Below, piece after piece: positions 1-7,419 of a stretch of DNA of 16,481 nucleotides (position 1 is the first letter of the stretch; the number at the start of each line of letters is the position of its first letter). The notes beneath the pieces are model-generated. The model did no database searches. It was not told where the DNA came from and saw only the letters and a program-made list of their open reading frames with translations. This DNA comes from Oceanimonas doudoroffii (GTDB taxonomy: Bacteria > Pseudomonadota > Gammaproteobacteria > Enterobacterales > Aeromonadaceae), in NCBI RefSeq assembly GCF_002242685.1, contig NZ_NBIM01000014.1, positions 1 through 16,481 on the forward strand. The letters run 5' to 3'. A program made the translations under genes and the position numbers.

Positions 1-102
1 GTTGTGGAACCACCTGACTCCATGCCGAACTCAGTAGTGAAACGCACCCGCGCCGATGATAGTGTGGCAGCTGCCATGTGAAAGTAGGTCACTGCCAGGC
101 AC
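1..102 (+). rRNA. rrf: 5S ribosomal RNA, 3' portion (5' end cut by window)
   Basis: The first ~100 bases match the 3' five-sixths of a gammaproteobacterial 5S rRNA. Visible are the CCACCTGACTCCATGCCGAA segment, the CTCAGTAGTGAAACGC loop, CGCCGATGATAGTGTGG, and the closing ACTGCCAGGCA strand that would pair with the missing 5' end. A canonical terminator follows 13 bases later, so this is the distal gene of an rRNA operon running into the window from the left. The exact 3' end is uncertain by a base or two. Confidence 0.95.
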
Positions 103-114
103 CCAATACCGAAA

Positions 115-143
115 AGCCCGATACGAACGTGTCGGGCTTTTTT
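115..143 (+). terminator. Intrinsic terminator of the rRNA operon
   Basis: The arms AGCCCGATAC and GTGTCGGGCT form a 10-bp stem with one G-U pair and a GAAC tetraloop. A run of T residues follows directly. It sits just past the 5S rRNA end. Downstream, 144-203 holds no gene I can see. Confidence 0.9.
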
Positions 144-203
144 CGTTTCTGCGCGTCAATGAAGCACAGGCCTCGTCCCTGAATAGGGGCTGTCAGCCTG
201 AGC

Positions 204-232
204 AATAAAGCCCGAGCAAGCTGTCCGGGCTT
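204..232 (-). terminator. Intrinsic terminator after pat
   Basis: Read on the minus strand, arms AAGCCCG and CGGGCTT (226-232 and 208-214) flank an 11-base loop and are followed by TTTATTG. It lies 18 bases past the pat stop codon and separates pat from the convergent rRNA operon. The T tract is interrupted, so efficiency may be moderate. Confidence 0.7.
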
Positions 233-250
233 CAATGCTTTTCTGTTTTA

Positions 251-2908
251 TCATTCGGCTTCCAGCGGCAGTTTCAGCTCGGCAATGCCTTCTTCCAACT
301 GCATTTTTACCCTGAAGCCCAGTTTACGGGCCAGGGTTACCATGCCTCGGTTAGACGGCATGGTCATACCGCTCAGGCTGTTCAGGCCGCGCTGACGGGC
401 GTAGCGAATGATCTTCTCCATCAGCATGCGGCCCAAGCCGCTCCCCTTGAGATCCGAGCGTACCAGTACTGCAAATTCGGCATCGTCGTTATCCGGATCC
501 GACACCGCGCGTACTACCCCCAGAATCTGACCATTCTGGGCAACCGCCACAAAGGCCATTTCCCGGTCGTAGTCTATTTGGGTCATGTGGGCCAGCTCCT
601 CATGGCCGATCACCACATCGGCGAAAAAGCGCTTGTACCTGTCTTCGTCAGACACATGGTTCACAAACTCCCGGTGGGCCGGCTCGTCTTCGGGCAGTAT
701 GGGCCTCAGGGTAACGGCGCTGCCGTTCTTAAGGTGGGTGTGCTCCTCCCATTCCCTCGGATAGGGCCGAATCGCCAGCCGAGCCTGACCATCTCCCGTA
801 AAGGGCGCCAGGCTCAGGCTGACATCCAGGGCGATCAGCTCGCTGCCGGTGGCCAGCAGCGGATGAATGTCGAGGCTGACGATCTCCGGGTGATTGATGA
901 TCAGGTGCGACACCTGGGTCAGTACTTGGCATACCGCCATCATGTCGAGAGGCTGCTGGGAGCGGCTGGTGCGCACCTTGCCGCTCTTGAGCGCCTGAAT
1001 GACCAGATAGCGGGCCAGGGTCATGTTCAGCGGCGGTAGTGCCACCGCGGCCTGCTCTTCCCCTTCCAGATCCACGCCGCCGTCTCCCAGCAGGATCACT
1101 GGACCAAACACCGGATCCGAACGCACCGCAATGTGCAGCTCCTGGGAGCCGGCCCGGCGCGCCATGCGCTGTACCATCAGGCCATGAATGCGGGCGCTGG
1201 GGTAGGCCTGTCGCACGCGATCGAGCAGGGCGCCGGCGGCTTGGGCGACCTCGGCCGCCGAGCGCAGGTTCAGCACCACGCCGGATACCTCCGACTTGTG
1301 CTCAATATCGGGAGATCGCAGCTTTATCGCCACCGGGTAGCCGATTTGTTCCGCGATATGGGCAGCTTCGGTGCCATCGGTGGCGATCCAGGTGGGCAGG
1401 GTCTGAATGCCGTAGGCCGCCATCAGTCGGCTCACCTCATGGGTGTCGAGTTGATGCAGCCCTTCTTCAAAGGCCTGGCTTATCATTTCCCGCACGGTGT
1501 CGCCGTCACTGGGCATATCGGAGATGGATTCGGGTGTTTCCATCAGTAACTTTTGGTTACGGCGGTACTCCACCAGGTGCATAAAGGCGCTGGCGGCGCT
1601 TTCCGGAGTGCGGTAGGTGGGAATGCCCGCCTCGGTAAAACAGCGACGGGCCTCAAAGGCGCTGGTCTCTCCCGACCAGTTGGTGAGAATGTTAAAGCGC
1701 CTGGCGCGGGGGTGTTGCCGAATCACCTCGATCAGCGCCTTGGCCACATGGGTACTGTCTACCACCGCCGAGGGCGCGTGCATGATCAGAATGGCGTCGA
1801 AATCGTCACTGTCGAGCAGGGCCTTTAGGGCGGCCACGTAGCGTTCTACCGGGGCATCGCCCACGATATCAATGGGGTTGGTATGAGACCATGCCGGCGG
1901 CAGCACCCGGTTCAGCGCCGAGTGAGTGGTGTCGGTCAGGCTGGCCAGCTTGCCGCCCCGGGCCAGCAGGGTGTCGATGGCGTTGATGGCCGGACCGCCG
2001 CCGTTGGTGAGGATCACCAGTCGCTCGCCGCGCAGGGTATGGGAGTGGTTAAGGGTTTCCACCGCCGCAAACAGATCATGGGTGTCACGCACCCTGAGCA
2101 TACCGGCCCGGCGAATGGCGGCGTCATAGGCGGCATCCAGGCCCACATCGCCGCCGGTATGGATGTGGCCCAGCTGGGCGCCGATGCGGGTCTTGCCGCT
2201 CTTTACCGCCAGCACCGCCTTGTTGCGGGACGCGGCCCGGGCCGCCGACATAAAGGCGCGGGCGTCCTGTATGGCATCCATATACAGCAAAATGGCGCTG
2301 GTATGCCGGTCCCGGGCCAGGTAGTCGAGCAGCTGGGCGAAGTCGATGTCGCAGGCATCCCCCAGGGAAATAAAGTGAGAAAAGCCAATGTCGTTGTGCC
2401 GGGCCCAGTCGAGAATGGTGGCGCATACCGCGGAGGATTGTGACACAAAGGCAATTCGTCCCGGTTTGGCCGGAAAGGGCGCGAAACTCACATTCAGGCC
2501 CAGGTGCGGTAGTATCACTCCCATGCTGTTGGGACCCAGCAGGCGCATGCCATGCCGCCGGGCGCTGGCCTTCATGTGTTCAAGCTGGGAGCCGTCGGTG
2601 CCGGCGGCAAGAATGATGGCGGCCTTGCAGCCCTTTTGACCCAGTTGCTCGATAATGCTGACGTTCTTGTCGGCCGGTGTACAGATGATGGCCAGATCCG
2701 GCACGCGCGGCAGGCTGGCGATGTCGGGGTAGGCCATGACCCCGGCCACCGCTTCGTATTTGGGGTTCACCGGCATGACCGGACCGCTGAAGTTGCCGGC
2801 CAGCAGGTTTTTCATCACCAGCTTGCCGGCGCCATTATCCCGGTGAGAGGCGCCGATAACGGCAATGCTGGCGGGTCTGAACAGGGCATCGAGTCCTTGC
2901 TGCGGCAC
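251..2908 (-). CDS. pat: Protein lysine acetyltransferase Pat (PatZ/YfiQ type)
   Basis: This 885-residue protein has the length and architecture of enterobacterial PatZ (886 aa). It transfers acetyl from acetyl-CoA to lysines; in enteric bacteria its known target is acetyl-CoA synthetase. An N-terminal CoA-binding fold carries VIGAS near residue 17. Succinyl-CoA-ligase-like and ATP-grasp domains of the NDP-forming acyl-CoA synthetase type follow (LLGPNS at ~123, IKLRSPDIEHKSE at ~545). A GNAT domain fills roughly the last 150 residues, with RPILPEDEP, MTQIDYDREMAFVAV and the acetyl-CoA loop SGLGRMLM. The frame stays open upstream across the opposite-strand exporter gene, but the start is placed at a GTG because AGGAGG lies 7 bases before it and homology begins there (PQQGLDALFRPASIAVIGAS). 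H250 sits where the catalytic histidine of active synthetases lies, unlike E. coli PatZ as I recall it. Identification is very secure. Confidence 0.95.
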   Translation of the reverse strand: MPQQGLDALFRPASIAVIGASHRDNGAGKLVMKNLLAGNFSGPVMPVNPKYEAVAGVMAYPDIASLPRVPDLAIICTPADKNVSIIEQLGQKGCKAAIILAAGTDGSQLEHMKASARRHGMRLLGPNSMGVILPHLGLNVSFAPFPAKPGRIAFVSQSSAVCATILDWARHNDIGFSHFISLGDACDIDFAQLLDYLARDRHTSAILLYMDAIQDARAFMSAARAASRNKAVLAVKSGKTRIGAQLGHIHTGGDVGLDAAYDAAIRRAGMLRVRDTHDLFAAVETLNHSHTLRGERLVILTNGGGPAINAIDTLLARGGKLASLTDTTHSALNRVLPPAWSHTNPIDIVGDAPVERYVAALKALLDSDDFDAILIMHAPSAVVDSTHVAKALIEVIRQHPRARRFNILTNWSGETSAFEARRCFTEAGIPTYRTPESAASAFMHLVEYRRNQKLLMETPESISDMPSDGDTVREMISQAFEEGLHQLDTHEVSRLMAAYGIQTLPTWIATDGTEAAHIAEQIGYPVAIKLRSPDIEHKSEVSGVVLNLRSAAEVAQAAGALLDRVRQAYPSARIHGLMVQRMARRAGSQELHIAVRSDPVFGPVILLGDGGVDLEGEEQAAVALPPLNMTLARYLVIQALKSGKVRTSRSQQPLDMMAVCQVLTQVSHLIINHPEIVSLDIHPLLATGSELIALDVSLSLAPFTGDGQARLAIRPYPREWEEHTHLKNGSAVTLRPILPEDEPAHREFVNHVSDEDRYKRFFADVVIGHEELAHMTQIDYDREMAFVAVAQNGQILGVVRAVSDPDNDDAEFAVLVRSDLKGSGLGRMLMEKIIRYARQRGLNSLSGMTMPSNRGMVTLARKLGFRVKMQLEEGIAELKLPLEAE

Positions 2909-2957
2909 AGGGGCTCCTCCTATAGGATCTATGGCGGTATGGCGAAATTTGTAGCAT

Positions 2958-2986
2958 ATTATCAGCCTCTGTTCTCGAGTTGTTGA
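2958..2986 (-). promoter_or_regulatory. Candidate sigma70 promoter for pat
   Basis: On the minus strand a TCAACA (-35, 4/6) and a GATAAT (-10, 5/6) are separated by 17 bases. They lie about 50 bases upstream of the GTG start, within the 102-bp divergent region shared with the exporter gene. No clear promoter was seen for the opposite direction. This is a consensus match only. Confidence 0.45.
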
Positions 2987-3010
2987 CCGCCGACAAGGCA
3001 GGAGTGTGAG

Positions 3011-3628
3011 ATGGAAGTCTGGTTGTTGTTTATTCCCGCCTGTCTGGCCCTTAACCTGACCCCCGGGCCCGATATCTTTTTCATTCTGTCCCAGGCTCTT
3101 GGAGGCCGTCGCCGGGCCGGCATTCTGGCGGCGCTGGGGCTGGGCGTATCCTACCTTGGCCATACCCTGCTGGCGGTAGTGGGTCTGTCGGCCCTGGTGT
3201 TGCAGTCCGCCACCGCCTTTACCCTGATCAAATACGCCGGCGCGGCCTATCTGCTCTACCTGGGCTGGACCAGCCTGCGTCACGCCAGCCGCCTGGCCTT
3301 GCCGGCGGCGGCCGACACTCAAAGCGACTGGCAAATCTTTCGCCGGGGGCTGACGGTAGGCATGCTCAACCCCAAGGTGGCGCTGTTTTTCCTCGCCTTC
3401 CTGCCTCAGTTCGTGACCAGTGATGGTGGTTCGGTGCCTTGGCAACTGCTGCAGCTGGGGCTGGTATTTACCCTGACCGCCACCCTGTGTAACGGTGCCT
3501 ACGGCCTGCTGGGCCAGCGTCTGAAACACAGCCTGGCCGGGCGAGAGCGTTTTTCCGTGTATCTGGGCCGCATCTCGGGCGGGCTCATGATGGCGTTGGG
3601 TGCGCGGCTGGCCCTGACCCGGCAATAA
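3011..3628 (+). CDS. LysE/RhtB family amino-acid exporter
   Basis: This is a 205-residue integral membrane protein of the usual LysE/RhtB length, with about six hydrophobic segments. The N-terminal signature NLTPGPDIFFILSQALGGRR (residues ~15-34) is typical of the family, as is the later GMLNPKVALFFLAFLPQF. The start is supported by AGGAG six bases upstream. Family members export amino acids such as lysine, homoserine lactone/threonine or cysteine/O-acetylserine; the substrate cannot be read from sequence. cysM follows 64 bp downstream on the same strand, so a cysteine-related substrate (as for EamB) is a guess from context. The gene is divergent from pat. Confidence 0.88.
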   Translation: MEVWLLFIPACLALNLTPGPDIFFILSQALGGRRRAGILAALGLGVSYLGHTLLAVVGLSALVLQSATAFTLIKYAGAAYLLYLGWTSLRHASRLALPAAADTQSDWQIFRRGLTVGMLNPKVALFFLAFLPQFVTSDGGSVPWQLLQLGLVFTLTATLCNGAYGLLGQRLKHSLAGRERFSVYLGRISGGLMMALGARLALTRQ

Positions 3629-3647
3629 GCGGTCGAGGCCGCCGATG

Positions 3648-3681
3648 GCATGGGGTAAACTGGAGCCAGTTCACCCCATGC
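3648..3681 (+). repeat. 34-bp near-perfect palindrome in the cysM leader
   Basis: The sequence reads GCATGGGGTAAACTGG, then AG, then CCAGTTCACCCCATGC. The two 16-base arms pair except for one A-C mismatch. It ends 11 bases before the cysM start, next to its AAGGA ribosome-binding site, and has no T tract on either strand. It could be a dimeric-protein operator or an RNA hairpin; the sequence alone does not decide. Confidence 0.8.
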
Positions 3682-3692
3682 AAGGATTACCC

Positions 3693-4592
3693 ATGTCATT
3701 TCCGACCATTGAGGATTACGTCGGCAACACCCCCCTGGTGCGCCTGCAGCGCATGGCCGAGCACACCAACAGCCAAGTGCTGGTCAAGCTGGAAGGCAAC
3801 AACCCCGCCGGCTCGGTAAAAGACAGGCCTGCCCTGAACATGATTCGGCAGGCGGAGCTGCGTGGCACCATTCGGCCCGGTGACACCCTGATAGAAGCCA
3901 CCAGTGGCAACACCGGCATTGCCCTGGCCATGGCCGCCGCCATCAAGGGCTATAAAATGGTGCTGATCATGCCCGACAATTCCACCGAAGAGCGCAAGGC
4001 CTCCATGCGCGCCTATGGTGCCGAGCTGATCCTGGTGAGCAAGGAGGAAGGCATGGAAGGCGCCCGGGATTTGGCCGACAGCATGGCCGCCGCCGGCAAG
4101 GGAGTTATCCTCGATCAGTTCAATAACCCCGATAACCCGCAGGCCCACTTGCTGAGCACGGGCCCGGAAATCTGGCAGCAAAGCGAAGGCCGCATTACCC
4201 ACTTCGTATCGAGCATGGGCACCACAGGCACCATTATGGGCGTGTCCGAGTACCTCAAGGCGCAGAGCCCACAGGTGCAGATCGTGGGCCTGCAGCCCTG
4301 CGAAGGCAGCCATATCCCGGGCATTCGGCGCTGGCCCGAGGCCTATCTGCCGGGCATCTTTGACAGAAGCCGGGTTGATACGGTGCTGGATATCAGCGAA
4401 CAAGAGGCGGTAGACACCATGCTGCGCCTGGCGCGAGAAGAAGGCATTTTCTGTGGCGTCAGCTCCGGCGGTGCCGTGGCTGGTGCACTCAAGCTGGCGG
4501 AGCAGGTCGACAATGCGGTGATTGTGGCCATTATCTGCGACCGGGGCGACCGCTATCTGTCATCCGGGGTATTTAATACCAGTGAGGGGTAA
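3693..4592 (+). CDS. cysM: Cysteine synthase B (O-acetylserine sulfhydrylase B)
   Basis: This 299-residue PLP enzyme makes cysteine from O-acetylserine and sulfide; the B isozyme also uses thiosulfate to give S-sulfocysteine. The PLP lysine is K43 in GNNPAGSVKDR, a form typical of CysM rather than CysK. TSGNTG (70-75), SSMGTTGT (~173), GLQPCEGSHIPGIRRWP and the C-terminal IICDRGDRYLSSGVF complete the family pattern. An ATG 48 bases upstream is in frame, but I chose the internal ATG because AAGGA lies just before it and homology starts at FPTIEDYVGNTPLV. In E. coli cysM ends the cysPUWAM operon; here it faces the ABC genes. The C-terminus is slightly short relative to E. coli CysM, and its last codons fall inside a tandem heptamer repeat. 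Confidence 0.95.
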   Translation: MSFPTIEDYVGNTPLVRLQRMAEHTNSQVLVKLEGNNPAGSVKDRPALNMIRQAELRGTIRPGDTLIEATSGNTGIALAMAAAIKGYKMVLIMPDNSTEERKASMRAYGAELILVSKEEGMEGARDLADSMAAAGKGVILDQFNNPDNPQAHLLSTGPEIWQQSEGRITHFVSSMGTTGTIMGVSEYLKAQSPQVQIVGLQPCEGSHIPGIRRWPEAYLPGIFDRSRVDTVLDISEQEAVDTMLRLAREEGIFCGVSSGGAVAGALKLAEQVDNAVIVAIICDRGDRYLSSGVFNTSEG

Positions 4593-4630
4593 GGTGTGAG
4601 GAGTGAGGAAAGCGTCTCCTCACTCCTCAC
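4582..4630. repeat. Heptamer tandem repeat forming a 14-bp-arm inverted repeat between cysM and cysA
   Basis: Four heptamers run in phase: GTGAGGG, GTAAGGT, GTGAGGA, GTGAGGA (4582-4609). After a 7-base spacer AAGCGTC comes the mirror image TCCTCAC, TCCTCAC (4617-4630). The inner part is a perfect inverted repeat with 14-base arms. It fills the space between two convergent genes and could act as a bidirectional terminator-like hairpin, though it lacks a good T tract. The cysM stop codon (4590-4592) lies inside it. Confidence 0.85.
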
Positions 4631-4637
4631 GGTCCTT

Positions 4638-5729
4638 TCAGGCCGATAACGCCAGCTCGCTTTCACCGAGCTGGTTGTCGCCGGCATAGAGGCGTCCCTG
4701 GTTGCCGCCCAGATAGAGGGTCTGGCCACGAGAGACGTTATTGAGTTGATGCCGGGCCAGCTCGGCTTCCAGCAGCGGTCCCGGCCAGCCGGCTGGCTCC
4801 AGCTCCAGGTGTACCATGGCGCCCCGGGGGTTAACGTCGGTTACTCGCACCGGCAGCGGATGGCTCGCGCTGGCATCATGCTGCAGGCCAATCTCGTGGG
4901 GGCGCAGATACCAGCTGGCGGCCCCGCTGTGCCGGACCGCCGCCGGCAGCGCCAGGCCATGCTCGCCCACGCGAAAGCGCCCACCCGCCAGCTCGCCGTC
5001 GATTTTGGCCACTTCACCCAGAAACTCCAGCACAAAACGGCTGGCGGGCTGTTGCCACACTGTGTTGGGGCTGCCAATCTGCTCGATGCGGCCCTGGCTC
5101 ATCACCACCACCTGATCCGACACATCCAGCGCCTCTTCCTGATCGTGGGTCACGAACACGCTGGTAAAGTGCAGATCGTCGTGCAGCCGGCGCAGCCAGC
5201 GGCGCAGATCCTTGCGTACCTGGGCATCCAGGGCGCCAAAGGGTTCGTCCAGCAGCAGCACCCGTGGCTCCACCGCCAGTGCCCGGGCCAGGGCCACCCG
5301 TTGACGCTGGCCGCCAGACAGCTGGGACGGAAAGCGGTCGGCCAGGTGCGACAGCTGGATCATTTCCAGCAGCTTGCCGACCCGGGTTTTGATCTCGGCG
5401 GCGGACGGGCGCTCCTTTTTGGGCTTGATGGTCAGGCCAAAGGCGATGTTGTCGAACACCGTCATATGGCGGAACAGGGCGTAATGCTGAAACACAAAGC
5501 CCACCTTGCGATCCCGGGCGTGCAGCCCGGTCACTTCGGTGCCGCTGAAGTGAATGCGGCCGGCATTGGCCTGCTCCAGCCCGGCAATAATGCGCAGCAG
5601 CGTGGTCTTGCCCGAGCCCGACGGCCCCAGCAGGCCCACCAGCTGGCCGCTGGGCAGGTCCAGGTTGATGTCGTGCAGCACTCGAGTCTTGCCAAAGGAT
5701 TTCTGAATGCCGTCGATGCGAATGCTCAT
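4638..5729 (-). CDS. cysA: Sulfate/thiosulfate ABC transporter, ATP-binding subunit
   Basis: This 363-residue cytoplasmic ATPase powers sulfate/thiosulfate uptake with CysT and CysW. The Walker A motif is GPSGSGKT (35-42), the Q-loop is at Q81, the signature LSGGQ is at 137-141, Walker B is VLLLDEP with D161 and E162, the D-loop is ALD (166-168), and the switch histidine is H195. The last ~130 residues form the regulatory beta domain usual in CysA. It is the distal gene of cysPTWA and starts 5 bp after the cysW stop. AGGAG lies eight bases before its ATG, reaching back into the end of cysW. Confidence 0.95.
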   Translation of the reverse strand: MSIRIDGIQKSFGKTRVLHDINLDLPSGQLVGLLGPSGSGKTTLLRIIAGLEQANAGRIHFSGTEVTGLHARDRKVGFVFQHYALFRHMTVFDNIAFGLTIKPKKERPSAAEIKTRVGKLLEMIQLSHLADRFPSQLSGGQRQRVALARALAVEPRVLLLDEPFGALDAQVRKDLRRWLRRLHDDLHFTSVFVTHDQEEALDVSDQVVVMSQGRIEQIGSPNTVWQQPASRFVLEFLGEVAKIDGELAGGRFRVGEHGLALPAAVRHSGAASWYLRPHEIGLQHDASASHPLPVRVTDVNPRGAMVHLELEPAGWPGPLLEAELARHQLNNVSRGQTLYLGGNQGRLYAGDNQLGESELALSA

Positions 5730-5734
5730 GCCGG

Positions 5735-6574
5735 TTACTCCTGTTCACTGGCGCCGTGCAGGCGCCACTCGAGATAAGACTTGATCATCAGGGTGACTAC
5801 CGCCATCAAGGTTAGCAGGGCGGCGGCGGTAAAGGCGCCGACCGCGTTATAGTCCTGATGCAGTAGCTCTACGTGCAGCGGCAAGGTGTTGGTCTCGCCG
5901 CGAATACCGCCGGATACCACCGACACGGCGCCAAACTCGCCCACCGCCCGGGCGTTGGTGAGGATCACGCCGTAAAGCAGCGCCCAGCGAATGTTGGGCA
6001 GGGTCACCCGGCGGAACAGCTGCCAGCCACTGGCACCCAGCAGCACGGCGGCCTCTTCCGAGTCGGTGCCCTGGCTGCTCATCAGCGGCACCAGCTCGCG
6101 CACCACAAAGGGGCAGGTTACAAATACCGTCACCATCACAATGCCGGGCCAGGCAAACATCAGCTGCATATCGTGGCCGTCGAGCCAGCCCCCCACCGGG
6201 CCGTTCACGCCGTACATCAGCAGATAGAGCAGGCCGGCCACTACCGGCGACACCGCAAAGGGCACGTCCATCAGGGTCAGCAGCAGCTGACGGCCGGGAA
6301 AGCGAAAACGGGTGACCAGCCAGGCCAGCAGGGTGCCGAACACCAGATTGATGGGCACGGTAACGGCCGCCACCATCAGGGTCAGGCCAATGGCGTGCAG
6401 CATGTCGGGCTCGGCCAGGTTGTCGAGCACGCCACCCACGCCGGCGGCCAGGGCCCCGGCAAAAATGGCAAACAGCGGCACCACCAGCAACAGCAGGGTC
6501 AGCACCACGCCGGTGCCAATCAGCAGCCACCGACCCCAGGGGCGGGACGCCTTGAGGGTGAGGGTCTGTTCCAT
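5735..6574 (-). CDS. cysW: Sulfate/thiosulfate ABC transporter permease CysW
   Basis: This 279-residue inner-membrane permease has six or so transmembrane segments. The EAA loop that docks on the ATPase is visible as [20 protein letters not shown], followed by [11 protein letters not shown]. The [20 protein letters not shown] stretch is typical of CysW. The ATG overlaps the cysT stop in TGATG, indicating translational coupling, and GAGG precedes it by nine bases inside cysT. It pairs with CysT to form the transmembrane channel. Confidence 0.94.
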   Translation of the reverse strand: MEQTLTLKASRPWGRWLLIGTGVVLTLLLLVVPLFAIFAGALAAGVGGVLDNLAEPDMLHAIGLTLMVAAVTVPINLVFGTLLAWLVTRFRFPGRQLLLTLMDVPFAVSPVVAGLLYLLMYGVNGPVGGWLDGHDMQLMFAWPGIVMVTVFVTCPFVVRELVPLMSSQGTDSEEAAVLLGASGWQLFRRVTLPNIRWALLYGVILTNARAVGEFGAVSVVSGGIRGETNTLPLHVELLHQDYNAVGAFTAAALLTLMAVVTLMIKSYLEWRLHGASEQE

Positions 6575-7416
6575 CAGGCGTTACCTCTTATGCGGCGCAT
6601 AAAGCGGCCCTGCAGGGTGTTGATGGCAAACAGCAGCACAAATGAAGCCAGCAGCACCAGGCTGGCAATGGCGCTGGCGGCGGCGTAGTCGAACTCCTGC
6701 AGCCGAATAAAGATCATCAGTGAGGTGATCTCGGTCTGCCAGGGCATGTTGCCGGCAATAAAGATCACCGCACCAAATTCGCCCAGGCTGCGGGTAAAGG
6801 ACAGCGCGGTGCCGGTAAACAGCGCCGGCCGCAACTCGGGCAGCACCACGCGAGTAAAGGCCTGCCAGGGGCTGGCCCCCAGGGTGGCCGCGGCTTCTTC
6901 ATATTCCGGGCCCAGATCTTCCAGCACCGGCTGCACCGTGCGCACCACAAAGGGCACGCTGGTAAACACCATGGCCACCACTATGCCCACCCAGGTGTAG
7001 GACACCTTGATGCCCAGCTCCGCCAGCCAGGCACCATACCAGCCATTGGTGGCAAACAGCGAGGCCAGGGTCAGGCCCGCCACCGCGGTGGGCAGGGCAA
7101 AGGGCAGGTCCATCAGGCCGTCGAGCAGGGCCCGGCCGGGAAAGCGGTAGCGGGTAAGGATCCAGGCCATCAGCAGGCCAAAGGCCATGTTGAACAGGCT
7201 GGCCACGGCGGCGGCGCTGAGGGTGACCTTGTAGGTGGCCACCACCCGCGGGTCGGTAACCACCCGCCAGTATTGCTCCCAGCCCATCTGGCTGGTGTTG
7301 ATCACCAGCCCGGTGAGCGGCAGCAGAATAATCAGGCTGACAAACAGCAGGCTGGTGCCCAGGCTCAGGGTAAAGCCCGGCAGCACCCGCTTTGAGGAGC
7401 CCAGCAGCGCCGCCAT
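6574..7416 (-). CDS. cysT: Sulfate/thiosulfate ABC transporter permease CysT (CysU)
   Basis: This 280-residue inner-membrane permease has an EAA loop reading EEAAATLGASPWQAFTRVVL, followed by LPELRPALFTG. The family stretch SLGEFGAVIFIAGNMPWQTE is present, with hydrophobic segments throughout. The start lies three bases past the cysP stop; the nearest Shine-Dalgarno-like sequence (GAGG) is inside the end of cysP and rather distant, so translation probably depends on coupling. Its heterodimer partner CysW follows directly. Confidence 0.94.
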   Translation of the reverse strand: MAALLGSSKRVLPGFTLSLGTSLLFVSLIILLPLTGLVINTSQMGWEQYWRVVTDPRVVATYKVTLSAAAVASLFNMAFGLLMAWILTRYRFPGRALLDGLMDLPFALPTAVAGLTLASLFATNGWYGAWLAELGIKVSYTWVGIVVAMVFTSVPFVVRTVQPVLEDLGPEYEEAAATLGASPWQAFTRVVLPELRPALFTGTALSFTRSLGEFGAVIFIAGNMPWQTEITSLMIFIRLQEFDYAAASAIASLVLLASFVLLFAINTLQGRFMRRIRGNA

Positions 7417-7419
7417 GGC

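Noticed and set aside
144..203. Possible tRNA or small RNA after the 5S terminator
   Set aside because: I found no cloverleaf or promoter; only short imperfect dyads are present.
2909..3625. Upstream in-frame extension of the pat reading frame (about 239 extra codons)
   Set aside because: It lies opposite the exporter gene, is low-complexity and Gln/Arg/Gly-rich, and homology plus AGGAGG point to the GTG at 2908.
3645..3692. Upstream ATG adding 16 residues to CysM
   Set aside because: It lies inside the palindrome, has no ribosome-binding site, and CysM homology starts at the later ATG with AAGGA before it.
4746..5777. Long open frame on the plus strand opposite cysA
   Set aside because: Shadow of the cysA codon pattern; His/Gln/Ala-rich with no recognisable motif.
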